From assembly GCA_023525975.1 (NCBI GenBank), contig CM042040.1, forward strand, positions 50,995,486 through 51,059,485: a DNA stretch of 64,000 nucleotides, read 5' to 3'. Positions within the stretch are counted from its first letter, which is position 1. The number at the start of each line of letters is the position of its first letter. This document shows positions 10,474 to 22,103 of the stretch, one piece after another. The notes below the pieces were generated by a model, which was given only the letters and a program-made list of their open reading frames with translations, did not search any database and was not told the origin of the DNA. The translations under genes were made by a program, and so were the position numbers. The stretch comes from Smallanthus sonchifolius (lineage: Eukaryota; Streptophyta; Magnoliopsida; Asterales; Asteraceae).

Positions 10474-13400
10474 TGTGACACCCAGTATTTCAGGTCAATA
10501 TCCATATTCATAATGGCACGTTCATATTTTTGATTTCCTGAAATATTATCTTTGACTAAGGGTTGTCATGAGTCTAGCATAGAAACACAATTTACAATTT
10601 TAGTAATTTTAAGAATTACTAAGTCATAAACATTTATAATATTCAATGTACGGTCATTGGTGATTATTGAACAATGTACAAATAAAGTCTAGAGACACGT
10701 TTTGAAATAAAAACATATATATTGGTGATAATAATAATCCACATGAATTGATATGAAGATAACTAATTCACGCAATCCATGATTTATCTTTATATTTGGA
10801 CATGCATAAAAACAGCAAAATCATTATCTATGACGGACTACCACTAGTTAATTGTCTAGACTAGTGGGAAAACTGCACAAAATATATATAAAGTTCCTAC
10901 ACGGGGTATTATATCACGGGAGCACCTACCGGGTTTACACTAACTAGAACCGACCTAACTAGGACTTAGGATGCAACTAGCGATGTGACAACACCTAAAC
11001 CCCCACCCATCATCACCACCAAACCTATCTTGCTCCATATCTTGTGTCATAACATCCAATATTCATTCAACGAACATGTCATGCCAAGGTCTAGTCCATC
11101 AAGTCCATCCATGACTTGCAATAATGATGGAAGGTCTAACACTCCAACTCTCTTTTCCATCTATATATATATATATATACACATGATACACACACCATAC
11201 ACTTCAACCCTTTGTCAAAATAAATCTCCATAAGAGAAAGGCACTTCAAACCAGCCATTTATAGCAGGTTAAACACCTTCATTTGACCATCCAAAACATC
11301 CCACAAATACCTCTATCTCTTTCTCTTGTCTCGGCCAGCAACACCACCCAGAACCGCCATCACTTTGCAACCCTTGCACCACCATTTCAGCCCTTAAACA
11401 TGTCCCTTTGATAAGTGGTTTCAAGGTTCATTAAAGGCACAAAAATTCCCTCCTTTCCTTCCCTTGTCTACGGTTCTAATCAACCCCAAAACTAAAAATG
11501 AAACAAAAATCCCGTAATCAGCTTTCTGGTAGATTTTTGGTCAACTTTGGAAGGCCATATCTCCTTTGTTCCTTGGCCAAATCAGCCCATTCCTTTTCTA
11601 GAATGAAGCTCTATGGTAACAAAGAAGAACCCAAGTAGGATCACTCGAATCCATGGAGTATTCGACCCCCAAACAACCTGCGCAAGAAAGCCGCTTAGTG
11701 AAGGACAGATCTAGACACCTCTTTTCATTTTCTTGTTTGAGGTACCTACACCACTTCAAATCTAGTAATTATTTTTCACATCTCCTCTGGTTTCAATAAA
11801 ATTGATTTTAGAAGAAAACCCCAAGTCATTTGGTCTTCTAAAAACATCTAAAAGTCTAATCTAAGTACGCCTAAAAATCTGAGTTTTCAAGAACAAAATT
11901 AAACATAAAAGTCTTGATGAGTTTTGCTTTATTTCTTCATGAGACATGTTTGAATGCATATAATACGAAGCTAGAAGTACCATGAACAAGACAATGATAC
12001 ATCACATATAAATTACATATATATATATATATATATATATTTACATACATGTGTAGGGTAGTAGTTTGTGACTTGGGATATGTTGAATAAATATATATGA
12101 AACCATAACACATGTATACACGAATGGACACTTGTGGATTGATCATGAAATTTTTTTGTAAAGTGTTAAAGGACTTGAAATCATACATTTATATCTACTT
12201 ATAACTTGATAATAGCTAGATTTGAAACATGAAAAATGAATAGATATACATGTGGTTGAAATAATGATATATACATGAGAAAGATGTAGGTTCATAAAAG
12301 AGTTTATGATTAATTGACATAAAGATGGTGAAATATATATATGAGTTAGGAGAACCCTAATAATAGGTGTATGTATATACATAAAGTATATGTAATTGTT
12401 GATTCATGAACATGTATAATCATGACAAGTACACATGTGATAGTATAACCGTATGAAAGTATATGTGCATGAAATATATGAATAGATTCGGTTAAAACTA
12501 AATAATCACACGACATCGTGAAACGTATGTGAACATATGTAGAGATGTAGGGATACATGTATACATACATTGGAAAAAAATAAATTACGATGTATGAATG
12601 ATGAACGTAACTAAGTAATAAACATTGTTCGGAATATAAGTATTTGCATGTGTACGTGGTAACGTGGTCTCTACGTACGTAGGGTAAATAACATGCATAG
12701 AATATACTTGAACGATATTTGAGATTTTATGTAATTATTTTTAGGAAATAATTATATGTTTATACGTGAACTATAATATGGGTATATTATAAGTTTTTAC
12801 AAAAATAATATTTATTTTTGGTACACTTAATAAGTCACCAATATGGAAACATAATATTTTCTCGAAAAATACGTAAACGTCTAGACTCTAATAATAATCA
12901 CCAATGAGTCGTCACATGAAAACACTGTTTTACTAAACAAAGGTGTACTTAACGGGATTGTTGAGTCGGGTGAACAGAAGACGGGTAGTCTTAAACCTTA
13001 GTACCCTTGTGTGATTAGGGTATGGATAGACAGGAACTTTTAGCACAATGTTATTTGCTAGGATTTCATCGGACACAAGGTGAGTTCACGACCCCCTTTT
13101 CGCTTTTTAATGTTTGGCAAATTGCGGAGGAGAAACATTCTTACATATTATGTATTACATTATTGTTCAATACATTTGGAAACATTGTGTTTTTATACAT
13201 TTGAGAAAACATTGCAAACAATTTTTATATGATAACAAGGAAACAAGGCACTAACATTATGTTATACATGGGGAACAATATATCGCTTAAAGTCCCCGTA
13301 TTAACACTTTTTGTAACCATTACCTATGGTGTTAGCCTGAGATTCTATGGATAGTACTATCGGGGGTGACGTCCCCGGTCATGGTTAGTCGCGCTAACCG

Positions 13401-14341
13401 GGGTGTCCACATGGCCGAATGACCGCATATTGTCTTATTCTCGTGGTTTAGCGAGGGAGAGGCATTCATTTGTAAGGGTTTGGTTACGGTTCCATGTATG
13501 AACATAGGTATTTGTAAGACTAGCTAGCTTACGAATGGAACAATAACATTTGTTATCATATGGGTTTGGAATTATTTCTACTTATTTTATGACGGTAAAG
13601 TCATGGGCATGTTTTCGGGTAAAACTACTTATTTTATGGCGGTAAAGTAATGGGCATGTTTTCAAAGGAAAACTACTTATTTTTATGACAGTTAAGTCAT
13701 GTATATGTTTTCAAAGGAAAACTACTTATTTTTATGACGGTTAAGTCATGTATATGTTTTCAAAGGAAAACTACTTATTTTCATGACGGTTAAGTCATGT
13801 ATATGTTTTCAAAGAAAAGCTACTTATTTTCATGATGGTTAAGTCATGTATATGTTTTCAAAAGAAAACTACTTATTTTCATGACGATTAAGTCATGTAT
13901 ATGTTTTCTAAGCAAAACTACTTATTTTTATGATGGTTAAGTCACGTATATATTTTCAATGGAAAACTACTTATTTTTATGACAATTAAGTCATGTATAT
14001 GTTTTTGGGGAAAACTAACTGCACTAAAATAACAAACTCTGTGAACTTACCAACCTTTGTGTTGACACTTTCAAATATGTTTCTCAGGTAACCCTTAGCC
14101 ATGTCGCGGTTGGAATAGGCTAGCTATGTGGGAACAAATCCTAGTAGCCGGACGAGCATAGATTATCAAGTCTCAAGTCGACCATTGATCTATAGGAACT
14201 TAGATCATTGTATTTATGTAGTCTTATATATGTTATCAAGTCTTAGAAATCATTATTACAGCTACCGCTATCGTGTAATGAACCAATCGTTGCAACCTTT
14301 ATTTATTTATTTATTAAGTAAATAATTTTGGGGGTGTGACA
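10474..14341 (+). mobile_element. S1: solo LTR of a Tekay-like gypsy element (3868 bp)
   Basis: It starts TGTGACACCC and ends GGGGGTGTGACA inside the E2 RT gene, which continues on both sides. The 5 bp flanks are aattg (10469-10473) and aacta (14342-14346), differing by two transitions, as expected of an old target duplication. No internal region, primer site or coding block is visible, so it is read as a solo LTR left by LTR-LTR recombination. Short blocks resemble the LTR of G, for example the TTAGTCGCGCTAAC segment near 13385. It contains a nine-unit minisatellite (13570-14010) and (TA)n runs near 11161 and 12014. Small reading frames inside are not convincing genes. Confidence 0.8.
13570..14010 (+). 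repeat. Minisatellite of about 49 bp, nine units, in S1
   Basis: Nine units of 48-49 bp, each containing CTACTTATTTT, ATGACGGTTAAGTCATG and TATATGTTTTC. The first two units are most divergent (GGGCATG in place of TATATG), and the middle ones are nearly identical. Confidence 0.9.
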
Positions 14342-14575
14342 AACTATCTCAATTCAAAAAGGTTACATGTGTGGCATCTAGTTGATCTACCGAAAGGTGT
14401 ACATTCAATAGGAACCAGATTGGTGTTCAAAAGTAAAACTGATTATCGACACATTGTGCTGAAGAATAAGGCAAGATTGGTTGTTCAAGGGTTTTACAAA
14501 TAAGAAGGCCTGGATTATACGGAAGTATACGCACCAGTTGCTAGACTTGAAGCCATCCGACTGTTTCTGGCATAT
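14342..14575 (+). pseudogene. E2 RT, continuation after S1, cut by element A
   Basis: The RT resumes with FKK..WHLVDLPKG, then GTRLVFKSK, KARLVVQGFYK, an in-frame TAA, and [24 protein letters not shown]. The last codons abut the ATHILA-like LTR at 14576. The stop replaces the Gln normally found in the GFYxQEG motif, consistent with CAA to TAA. Confidence 0.85.
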
Positions 14576-16163
14576 TGATATGCTATCATTTATACATGTT
14601 TTACATGCATGATTATCCCCATAAATAGCATAAATTAAAGAGAATATGATAAGATATGATACTTTATCCACTTATTTGTGTTACAACAGGATAATTAACC
14701 CTTGCATACAAAAACATGAAGAAAACACTAAACAAACAAGGCAAAATCAGCATCCGGAGGCCAATCGGGCGTTCATGCACCCAAGAAGTCAAACCAGAAG
14801 TTAATGCAAAAAGACAAAATTATGCTTTGCACGGTCGTGCATTGCATTGAACGGCCGTGCAAATGATGCCACGTGCCCCCGTCCTTTCCTGCTCTGCCAA
14901 ATTCCCTCACATGCAAGAAATGAGTGCTTTGCACGACCGTGCATTACCAAATTCTCAGTCTATAAATAGCAAGCTCATTCTAGTGGTTTAGGTGTCCAAG
15001 ATCAAGAGGTGTGAAGGCCTTAGTGCTCTGCTAAGAGCTGGAACTCTCTCGGTTTTGGTCCATTTAGCCTTTTCTTTTTATTTTCTTTTCTAAGTCTTGT
15101 AATATGAACTTATTCTTTTCGTTCAAGTGAAACAAGAGACAACCAATACCCACTCTCCCTTGGTGTTGGAACACTTCCACACATTATCTAATGGTTAGTG
15201 GAGTCACTTGTATGGTCATTCATGGCTAGTCCTTTTGTGTTGCTCGAGATGGTTGAACTTTAATTAATTATTGAAGTATTTTTAGTAAGTTATGTTTTTA
15301 AACTCTTTACTATAAGTTATCTAAAAAAGACCAGAATAAGTGATCTTTAAATCAATCTAATAATCTTTAATCTTAGTGTAGATTTAATATTATGGGTTGA
15401 TTGGAGGTTTGGGTATTCAACAGGCAGTTTGAGCCCTAACCAAACCGGGCCATTTGTGTCGGTAATTCTCTACTTCTTTTTGTATCGGCTTGCAGAGGAC
15501 TTCTAGCGGGAGCCATGGGGTTTGATCTTGAGAAGGAAAGTCTTATTTATTTGAAATAATATTATAAGTAAAGACAACTATTTAAGAACATAATTAGTTA
15601 GGTATGAGCGTTAATAAAGTACCATTGGAGGAAGTCGTGCATTCTGACTTACCGAAAGAAGTTACAAGACCAGACGTACGTCAGTCACAAGGATAATAAG
15701 TTTGACACCCCGTTTAGGGTCCGTTATATTCATTAAGGAACAGTTGGCCGACCCTATCCACTGTTCCGTTATGAAATACTAACTTCTCCATCGAAAGGGT
15801 TAGTGCTAGTAACTATGACAAACCTTACTTTAAATATAGCTCTAATTAACAAGGGATAACAACTAGAGTAACTCCTTAAACAGAATAATTGTTATAATTA
15901 CATTTCTTAACTCTTTATTTTCCTTTTAAACAGAAACCATTTTCCAACTTAATATTCTAATCAGACAATAGCGAGGGTTGAGTACGGGATCCGTGTCCAT
16001 GGTTCGATACTTGGTTTTTACCCAAACTATATTACGCTGCGATAGGTACACTTGCCTATTGTGTGTGTTTTAAGTTAAAGTAATTACCATTTTATAAATT
16101 TAAAACCTGATTTTGTGTATCTCTAAATAGAATATATTTATTAATACTAAAAACACGCTATCA
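14576..16163 (+). repeat. Element A 5' LTR (1588 bp)
   Basis: It begins TGATATGCTATCA and ends ACGCTATCA, giving TGATA..TATCA inverted termini. The primer site follows directly. Homology to 59628-60444 starts exactly at the first base. Palindromes of the TGCACGGTCGTGCA type lie at 14828-14943, and TATAAATA at 14961-14968 should set the transcription start about 30 bp downstream. Confidence 0.9.
14961..14968 (+). promoter_or_regulatory. TATA box of element A LTR
   Basis: TATAAATA lies in the 5' LTR and is conserved at 60029-60036 in the 3' LTR. Three palindromic motifs sit 18-133 bp upstream. Confidence 0.65.
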
Positions 16164-16169
16164 AGTTTT

Positions 16170-16187
16170 TGACGCCGCTGTCGGGGA
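16170..16187 (+). other. Element A primer-binding site, tRNA-Asp type
   Basis: TGACGCCGCTGTCGGGGA follows the LTR end by six bases. It matches, with a few substitutions, the TGGCGCCGTCGCCGGGG complement of the tRNA-Asp 3' end used by ATHILA and Tat elements. Confidence 0.8.
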
Positions 16188-16190
16188 CAC

Positions 16191-17449
16191 GGTAATTCTG
16201 CGAAAGATCTAAGTCGTTGGACTGACTATTTTTATTTTTATTTTTCTTGAGTCATGGTATTTGTGTTACTTATATCTATCTTTGAAGGAATATTCAAGGA
16301 TCTAGACCGCGAAAGTTTTTCTAAGAAAAATGAATAAACATGAGTACCGCCATTCGAAAGCAAAAACATTTTTCTTAAATAGGCGTAACGCTTTCGAACG
16401 ATATTTACGTGTTTAACATTTTTGTTTTTAATAATGACAAGCTCGATACTCTGATTTTAGATTGCACGAAAAGAGGTAAGTTTCCTAGAATAAATTCGGA
16501 ATTTTTGTTGGGACATTCCCCGTTGACCACGGTTATATTTTTTAGGTAATACGTTTGGAAAAATTAAATAAATTTTTAATTAATTCTTGATTAAAAATAT
16601 AAAATTTATTTTCTAAAAACACTAAGCTGAAAAATATAGTAAAAAAAGAAGGGAAGTGCACGGCCGTGCATCCCAATGCACGACCGTGCATCGGTCAAAA
16701 GCGGGTCTGGGTTAAAACACAGCAGTAGCAGCAGTTTTCTCAAAACCCAAAACCCCAAACACTCTCGGTTCTGGCCGAAATCACCTCAAAACCTCCGATT
16801 TGTCACGGTTTTTTCTCGTTTTTCACTCTAATCTCTCCCCCAATGTATGTAAACTTGTCCATTATTATTTTTGAGTGATTCTTGCTTCATTTATGGATAA
16901 ATATGTTCAAATAGGGGCTAGGGTTTCGTTTTGAATTTTGGTATGAATATGTTGAATCTGAACTTATTGCTTAATCTAAATGCATATTTGACCATGTGAG
17001 ATCATAATGTAACTAGTTTTAGCCTCGTTTAGACAGATTTATTCCACTCATATAACTTGGGTTCTTGATTTTTGCTTAAAATTTTTTTAACTTGAATGTA
17101 TGAATTGAAGCATGAATCTTTTATATATATGTTTAAAATGTAGTATAGTTTGATGGAAAATTGTTAATTTGAGAAACTAGGTCAAAAATTTTGACAAGTT
17201 TGACTTTCAAAAGTCAAAATACCATTGTTTGAATTTGAGTCTTGTTTGGATAAATTGCAATTAACCAATTATGGATTCGGAAAATGTAACCATGCCATGA
17301 CAATTCATGAAAATAAGTTTTCTCTGTGTGGTTCTAAAATATATGTATGCATAATTTTTATGTCATATCAAATTTTTGGAGTCATTGCCATATATGCAAT
17401 GATATTTCCATATACTAACTCCATTTGTTGTTATATAGGACATGGCCGC
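16191..17449 (+). other. Element A leader, no gene seen
   Basis: About 1.26 kb between the primer site and the ORF-1 start. It contains two adjacent 14 bp palindrome-like motifs, TGCACGGCCGTGCA (16657-16670) and TGCACGACCGTGCA (16677-16690), the same motif type as in the LTR, and then AT-rich sequence. No coding signal is recognised. Confidence 0.6.
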
Positions 17450-18547
17450 ATGAGTGGCTCGCCACCAACTCCACCATCGCCTCCACCGCCTTTCAATCTA
17501 AAGCCTATGCCATAGTTACCACAAGACTTACACTCATGGCTTATCTTTGATCCCGATGATGCCATCGAGGTTCATGCCTATCAACACTTAGCCACCTTAC
17601 TGACACAAACTTTCGGGATACATAAAACCATCTGCTATCCAACTTTAGAGGATGTTAATCTCCTGGAAAGTGTAGTTCCTCTAATCACGAAACCTTGGTA
17701 GAGGTTCTTTGCTATTAGGGAAGCAACATACTATGAGCTCACTCTTGAGTTTTTAGTTTCTTTTGAGTTCGACAGGTTGGTGGTGAGTATGGAGATGAAA
17801 GATTGTGTGAGATTTAGGATGGCTAGATAGTGGTATGTAATGACTTTGGCAGAATTTGGGGTAAATATGGGATTGTACAGGCATAGGGAGAGAACATAAC
17901 CGATCTTCATCGAGAGTAAATCAGAGTTTGCAGAAGGTGAAGCCTCGACATTTTGGAACAGAATCGGGTCAGGACCCTTTGACCCGCATTCCCAGAAAAG
18001 CACCAGGATAAAACACCCTCTCTACCGTTATCTGTATTGATGTATTGTCCTTTCTATTGGGGGAAGGAAAGATAGCACCGGGGTAGTAACCGTGAGAGAT
18101 ATGTTCCATCTCCATTTCCTGATTAATCAAGTTCCCTGTAACCTAGCCTACAGCTTGGCTAAATTCTTTACCCGAGCCACAGGCTACAGTTCCAGTAGTC
18201 ACATCTTTGGAGGACCCTACATCACCTATCTGGCTCAATACTTAGGTGTTTTGTCCCCTGTAAATCTTGGAATAATCCAAGATATGGATCTGCCCATTCA
18301 ACCTATAGACACCCAAGTGATGATCACTATGCATATGATGAAGAAATTTAATGTGGTGTACCGGTTAGTGGGACATCGGGGGAACATTTGGACAAGTGAA
18401 GTTGAAGTGTCTGAGGACGAGGAAGTACCAAGGGGGCAACTGGTATATCAAGGCCCAAATATGTATCACACTACTACTGATCCCACTATGCTGGATTTGA
18501 TGATCCGCATGGGTCAATTGGGACACTCGATGGACGAAATGCGGTAG
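17450..18547 (+). pseudogene. ATHILA ORF-1 family protein, nonsense-riddled
   Basis: The start ATG at 17450 (MSGSPPTPPSP) leads a Pro-rich N-terminus. Features recalling the plant-specific ATHILA ORF-1 family follow: RFFAIREATYYELTLEFL, a YVMTLAEFGVNMGLY block, PLYRYLY, IGGRKDSTGVVTVRDMFHLHFL and NLAYSLAKFFTRAT..FGGPYITYLAQYLGVL. The same frame carries stops (TAG near 17512, 17700 and 17827, TAA near 17898, TGA near 18041, TAG at 18545) but no frame change. The biochemical role of the family is not established. The C-terminal end is better preserved in the duplicated copy near 22060-22125, which ends LWQRPPFQ before TAG. The family call rests on motif memory and needs a profile search. Confidence 0.72.
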
Positions 18548-18623
18548 GACTTCTACGATCACACCCATGATCCGTACGCCCATCAGCTGTATCAGCAGCA
18601 GCCTCCAGGCCCGCACACACAGT
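18141..18623 (+). repeat. Duplicated block of A, copy 1 (483 bp)
   Basis: It is collinear with 21621-22103, with roughly 5% differences by eye. Copy 1 is continuous with the upstream ORF-1 sequence. Copy 2 starts exactly at the end of the C3 LTR. A 22 bp segment at 18624-18645 then repeats 18548-18569 before C3 sequence begins. Confidence 0.88.
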
Positions 18624-18806
18624 GACTTCTACGATCACACCCATGGTCTATCTGCGAGATTCTGGATTGGATGGGAATAAGGTGGAATAGAAGAGCTTAA
18701 TTGGAATACACTAAATCCACTTCAAGTCCTTGAACTGTACTTAACAAGATGCATCAACACTTCCACAGATCTCTCAGCAGAACTTGCAATTGATAGATTC
18801 TGCGTC

Positions 18807-20471
18807 TTGATGGAGGATAATATGCCCTGGTTTGAATGGTTTCTAGAAGAAGCAAACATGGTGGCCTATCCTAATCATACTGCAGAGTCTTCAAGAACAG
18901 CAGAACAAAGACTAGCTCCACAACTTGACTTGATAAGGAGCAGTGCTTTAACAGAAGAACAAGTTCTATGTTTAAGAATATTCTTCTATAATGAAATGGT
19001 CAGGGGCCTGGAAGTGAAAGGATGGTCAAGCACTAGGTCCTCTGGTTTTCAATTCTTCTTGTGTGATGGATCATCCTTCAAAATTAGAAACATTCAAGAA
19101 ATCCTGCTCCTCAATCCAGATTTCCTGCATAAGGTCTTTGAGCTCAGGACACACATCTGCAACATCAACTCCTTAGAAAGGCAAGCAATGATCAAGATTA
19201 TCAAAGCTTTTCTTGAAAAGGAGGGATGGATTGCAATGGATGATTCTGACTCAGATCTATCCCTTCCCTCCTCACCAACTATTATACTGAATGCAGCAGT
19301 AGAATCAAGAAGAGTGGCTGCTCATTATGTCAAAGAGGCTTTTAAAGCTATACATGGGAATGAATGGGAAAAGGAAGAGAGTGAAGCAGTCCCTTCCTCT
19401 GTGTCTGTTCCTCAGATTTCCAATGAAGCTGAAGTTGAGATCCTAACAGCATCTATTACATCTGCTGTTGTGATCCATGAAGCTGAAGCAGAGGCATCCA
19501 ATAAAGACAAGGGGAAGGGCATCATGACAGAAGAAGAAGAAAGAATAGAGAAAGAGAAGAGAGAAAAAGAGAAGAGAAGAAGAGAAAGAGAAGAAGAGGA
19601 GATGGCTGAGATTAGAAAGATTCAAGAAAGGAAAGCTTCCATTCTCCTCAGGGAACAACAGATCCAGTTGCATGCTAAGCAACTGGATACTTTGAAAGTT
19701 AAAGTTTCTGCAGCTACACAATTACAAGAAGATGTAGCTCTAGCTCTCTAGCTGCAGGAACAACTCAATAAAGAAGAAGAAGAAAGAGAAAAGAAAATAA
19801 GAGAATAGGCTAAGTTCAGGATAACTGACTCTAAACTAGCCAAATAGATGAGAGAGGAGTGGACCGAAGCTCTGATTTCTCAAGGTGAGGATGCAGAATA
19901 CCTTGAGAAATTATCAAATAAAGAAATCTATAGAGCTTTCATGGGTCAGTAAGGTCAATTGGCAAGCAAGAAAAGAGCTGAAGAAGAAGGAAAAGCCAAA
20001 CAAAAGTCCAAAGAGACCATTTCATTTAACATAAGGACCCATGAAGAAAGGAAGGTCATGATAGACTTCCTGAAGGCTAGAGGAGAGAGTAGAAAGAGGC
20101 TAGGTCCAATGAGTTTTATAAACCTTCAAGCCTTGTATGTCAAAGTAAAGAAGGAAGAGGAAGAGAGATTGGGGAAGACAGGGTCAAAGAAAAGGGTAAA
20201 TACTCAAACTGATGATAGAAAACAAAAGAAACCCAAGCCTACTCCCTCATCCACTCCTTCTTCTATCCAACAAACTTTCACTCTCCCTCCTAGACCTCCC
20301 TCCTCTCCACCTAAAGATTCCAAATCCTCCTACCCAGCTCCTCCTCATCAACAGCCCCCAAGAAGAAAACCAAACCTACTACCAAACCAGAAGATTCAAG
20401 AGAAATTGTTGATTGGTTCTATAGTAATCAAGATCAATGGTTTTAAGTCTTCAGGGGGAGGGCAGAAGTAA
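18807..20471 (+). pseudogene. C3 third ORF: charged coiled-coil protein
   Basis: One frame continues through 18807-20471, with recognisable coding sequence back to about 18690. Stops lie at about 19749, 19806, 19848 and 19950, all TAG or TAA where the context suggests Gln. The N-terminal half is globular-looking (MPWFEWFLEEANMV...). A long Glu/Lys/Arg-rich coiled coil spans about 19510-19740, then a KKRAEEEGKAKQK block, a FLKARGESRKRLGPMSFINLQ motif and a Ser/Pro-rich tail. It lies directly upstream of the 3' LTR, where some copia lineages carry an additional ORF. I do not recognise a known domain. Antisense frames are shadows. Confidence 0.65.
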
Positions 20472-20500
20472 AAAGGTCAATCTATAAAACTGTTGATTAG

Positions 20501-20887
20501 GTGATGAAGCTCTCAAATTATGATCTTAGAAGAATAATAGAGCTGGGTGAAGCTCATGAGCCTAAGAATGAAAGTGGAAGACAGCTGTTGCTAGTGATTA
20601 AACATCACTTCAATCCTAGCAAATATGTAGTCATTGATGCTAAACCTTTCCAGTCCCACTTTCCATTCACTAGCTGGTCTTACAATGTTGAGAAGGATGA
20701 ATTCACTATAACAGTTGTCAGAGGTCAGCAGATGAGATGTTCTAGCAAGGCCATCCTTAAGATGCCAAGCAAGGACATCAAGTCTCTGTCTGAGCGTCCT
20801 TTTGATAATCCCAGCAAGGACCCTAGAGGCTATGAGGTAGCAAGGATAGTTGCTAATATGCCCAAGCGTCATCAACAAAATTTGTAA
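20501..20887 (+). pseudogene. C3 third ORF, C-terminal module
   Basis: About 128 codons in a different frame from 18807-20471, beginning MKLSNYDLRRIIELGE. It contains DEFTITVVRGQQMRCSSKAI..MPSKDIKSL and ends 24 bp before the polypurine tract. Element D has a loosely similar module (FTIKRSGGVQY..LPRYDLVNL) at the same place relative to its 3' LTR. It is probably the end of the same protein, displaced by a frame change near 20470-20500. Confidence 0.6.
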
Positions 20888-20910
20888 GAGTGTTTTGGTA
20901 GCATCAGTCC

Positions 20911-20919
20911 AGGGGAGTT
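20911..20919 (+). other. C3 polypurine tract
   Basis: AGGGGAGTT immediately precedes the LTR, the expected site of plus-strand DNA priming. Confidence 0.7.
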
Positions 20920-21620
20920 TATAGATATAAAGACTGATGGCTACAAAATTTTCTAAGTACAACTGTTGCGGACTCCACAATTTTGCTGCTGACCAACAAG
21001 CTGCTGCGGATAAGATTGTTTGCTGCTGATAGTTGTTCTCCTGCTGATGAACAACTCTGCTGCGGACAACCTTATCTGCTGAAGTCCAAAGTTGCTGCTG
21101 ATAGGCTTCTCAGCAGCATCAAACACTTGATGCTGCTGATAGGCAAATCATCAGCAGCTTTGACTTTGCTACTGACACCTCTGCAACAACACTGACACAT
21201 CTATCAGTAGAAGGAATGTTATTGGTGTAGATGATTAAATACAAAGCTACTACTTCGGAAGTATACAACAATGATTCCCAATAAGACTTTTGAAATGATC
21301 ACAACTGTTTGCTGCAGTTTGTCTTTTAGTGGTCTACTAATTGTAGCATAGCTTGTAACTGTCCAAGATCAACGGTCTGTGTTTGATCTGATCCTTAGAA
21401 TCAAGGGTTTGTCTTGATTCTAAGTTCCTTTGTATGTATTGCATCTTCATTTGTACAAGTGTGCTTCCTTAGAGTTTTCTCTGTAATCTTGTAACATTGA
21501 AGCTTAATACAATTTGCATTTATTAGTATTCTTTGTCTTTACCTGTTTACATTGTATAGTTGTGATTGTTTTCGCCAATCTCAACTAGAATAGAACCATC
21601 TTGTATTCACCGATCCTACA
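20920..21620 (+). repeat. C3 3' LTR (701 bp), E1 family
   Basis: It is homologous to the E1 LTR in inverse orientation. Shared features are AAAGACTGATGGCTAC near the start, many CTGCTG motifs, the perfect 13 bp hairpin (21110-21139) and the ATCCTACA terminus. The first bases (TATAGAT) have decayed from the expected TGTAGAAT. Confidence 0.88.
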
Positions 21621-22103
21621 ACCTAGCCTACAGCTTGGCTAAATTCTTTACCCGAGCCACATGCTACAGTTCCAGTAGTCACATCTTTGGAGGACCCTAC
21701 ACCACCCATCTGGCTCAATACTTAGGTGTTTTGTCCCCTGTAAATCTTGGAATAATCCAAGATATGGATCTGCCCATTCAACCTATAGACACCCATGTGA
21801 TGATCAATATGCATATGATGAAAAAAATTTAATGGGGTGTACCGATTAGTGGGACATCGGGGGAACATTTGGACAGGTGCAGTTGAAGTGTCTGAGGACG
21901 AGGAAGTACCAAGGAGGAAACTGGGATATCAAGGCCCATATATATATCACACTACTGCTGATCCACTATGCTGGATTTGATGATCCGCATGGGTCAGTTG
22001 GGACACTCGATGGACGGAATGCGGTAGGACTTCTATGATCACACCCATGATCCGTACGCCCATCAGCTGTATCAACAGCAGCCTCCATTCTCGCACACAC
22101 TGT
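21621..22103 (+). repeat. Duplicated block of A, copy 2
   Basis: It is collinear with 18141-18623. It carries one extra A in the AAAAAAATTT run, among scattered substitutions, and continues into unique A sequence after 22103. Confidence 0.88.

Larger units (their letters stand above)
6358..14575 (+). mobile_element. E2: Ty1/copia element, degenerate, split by solo LTR S1
   Basis: Plus-strand copia fragments occur in order: Gag C-terminal part, coiled coil, second knuckle, protease, pre-integrase, integrase and the start of RT to 10473. The RT then resumes at 14342 after the S1 insertion and runs to 14575, where element A begins. The left end is cut by E1. Gag and linker resemble those of E1 (same domain order, two knuckles visible), so E1 and E2 belong to one lineage. 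Multiple stops and frame changes make it a pseudogene throughout. The remainder should lie right of element A, beyond the window. Confidence 0.88.
18646..21620 (+). mobile_element. C3: 3' half of a copia element (third ORF plus 3' LTR)
   Basis: Only the 3' end of an E1-family element is present: a third ORF (from about 18690), a polypurine tract (20911-20919) and a 3' LTR (20920-21620) ending ATCCTACA. No 5' LTR, Gag or RT is present. It is flanked by two copies of the same 483 bp of A, with copy 2 beginning immediately after the LTR end at an ACCTA that would be the target site. The intact target at 18141 shows that C3 did not simply insert there and remain. Confidence 0.85.

Noticed and set aside
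19443..19721. Phe/Ser-rich minus-strand frame
   Set aside because: It is the antisense shadow of the Glu/Lys-rich coiled coil of the C3 third ORF.
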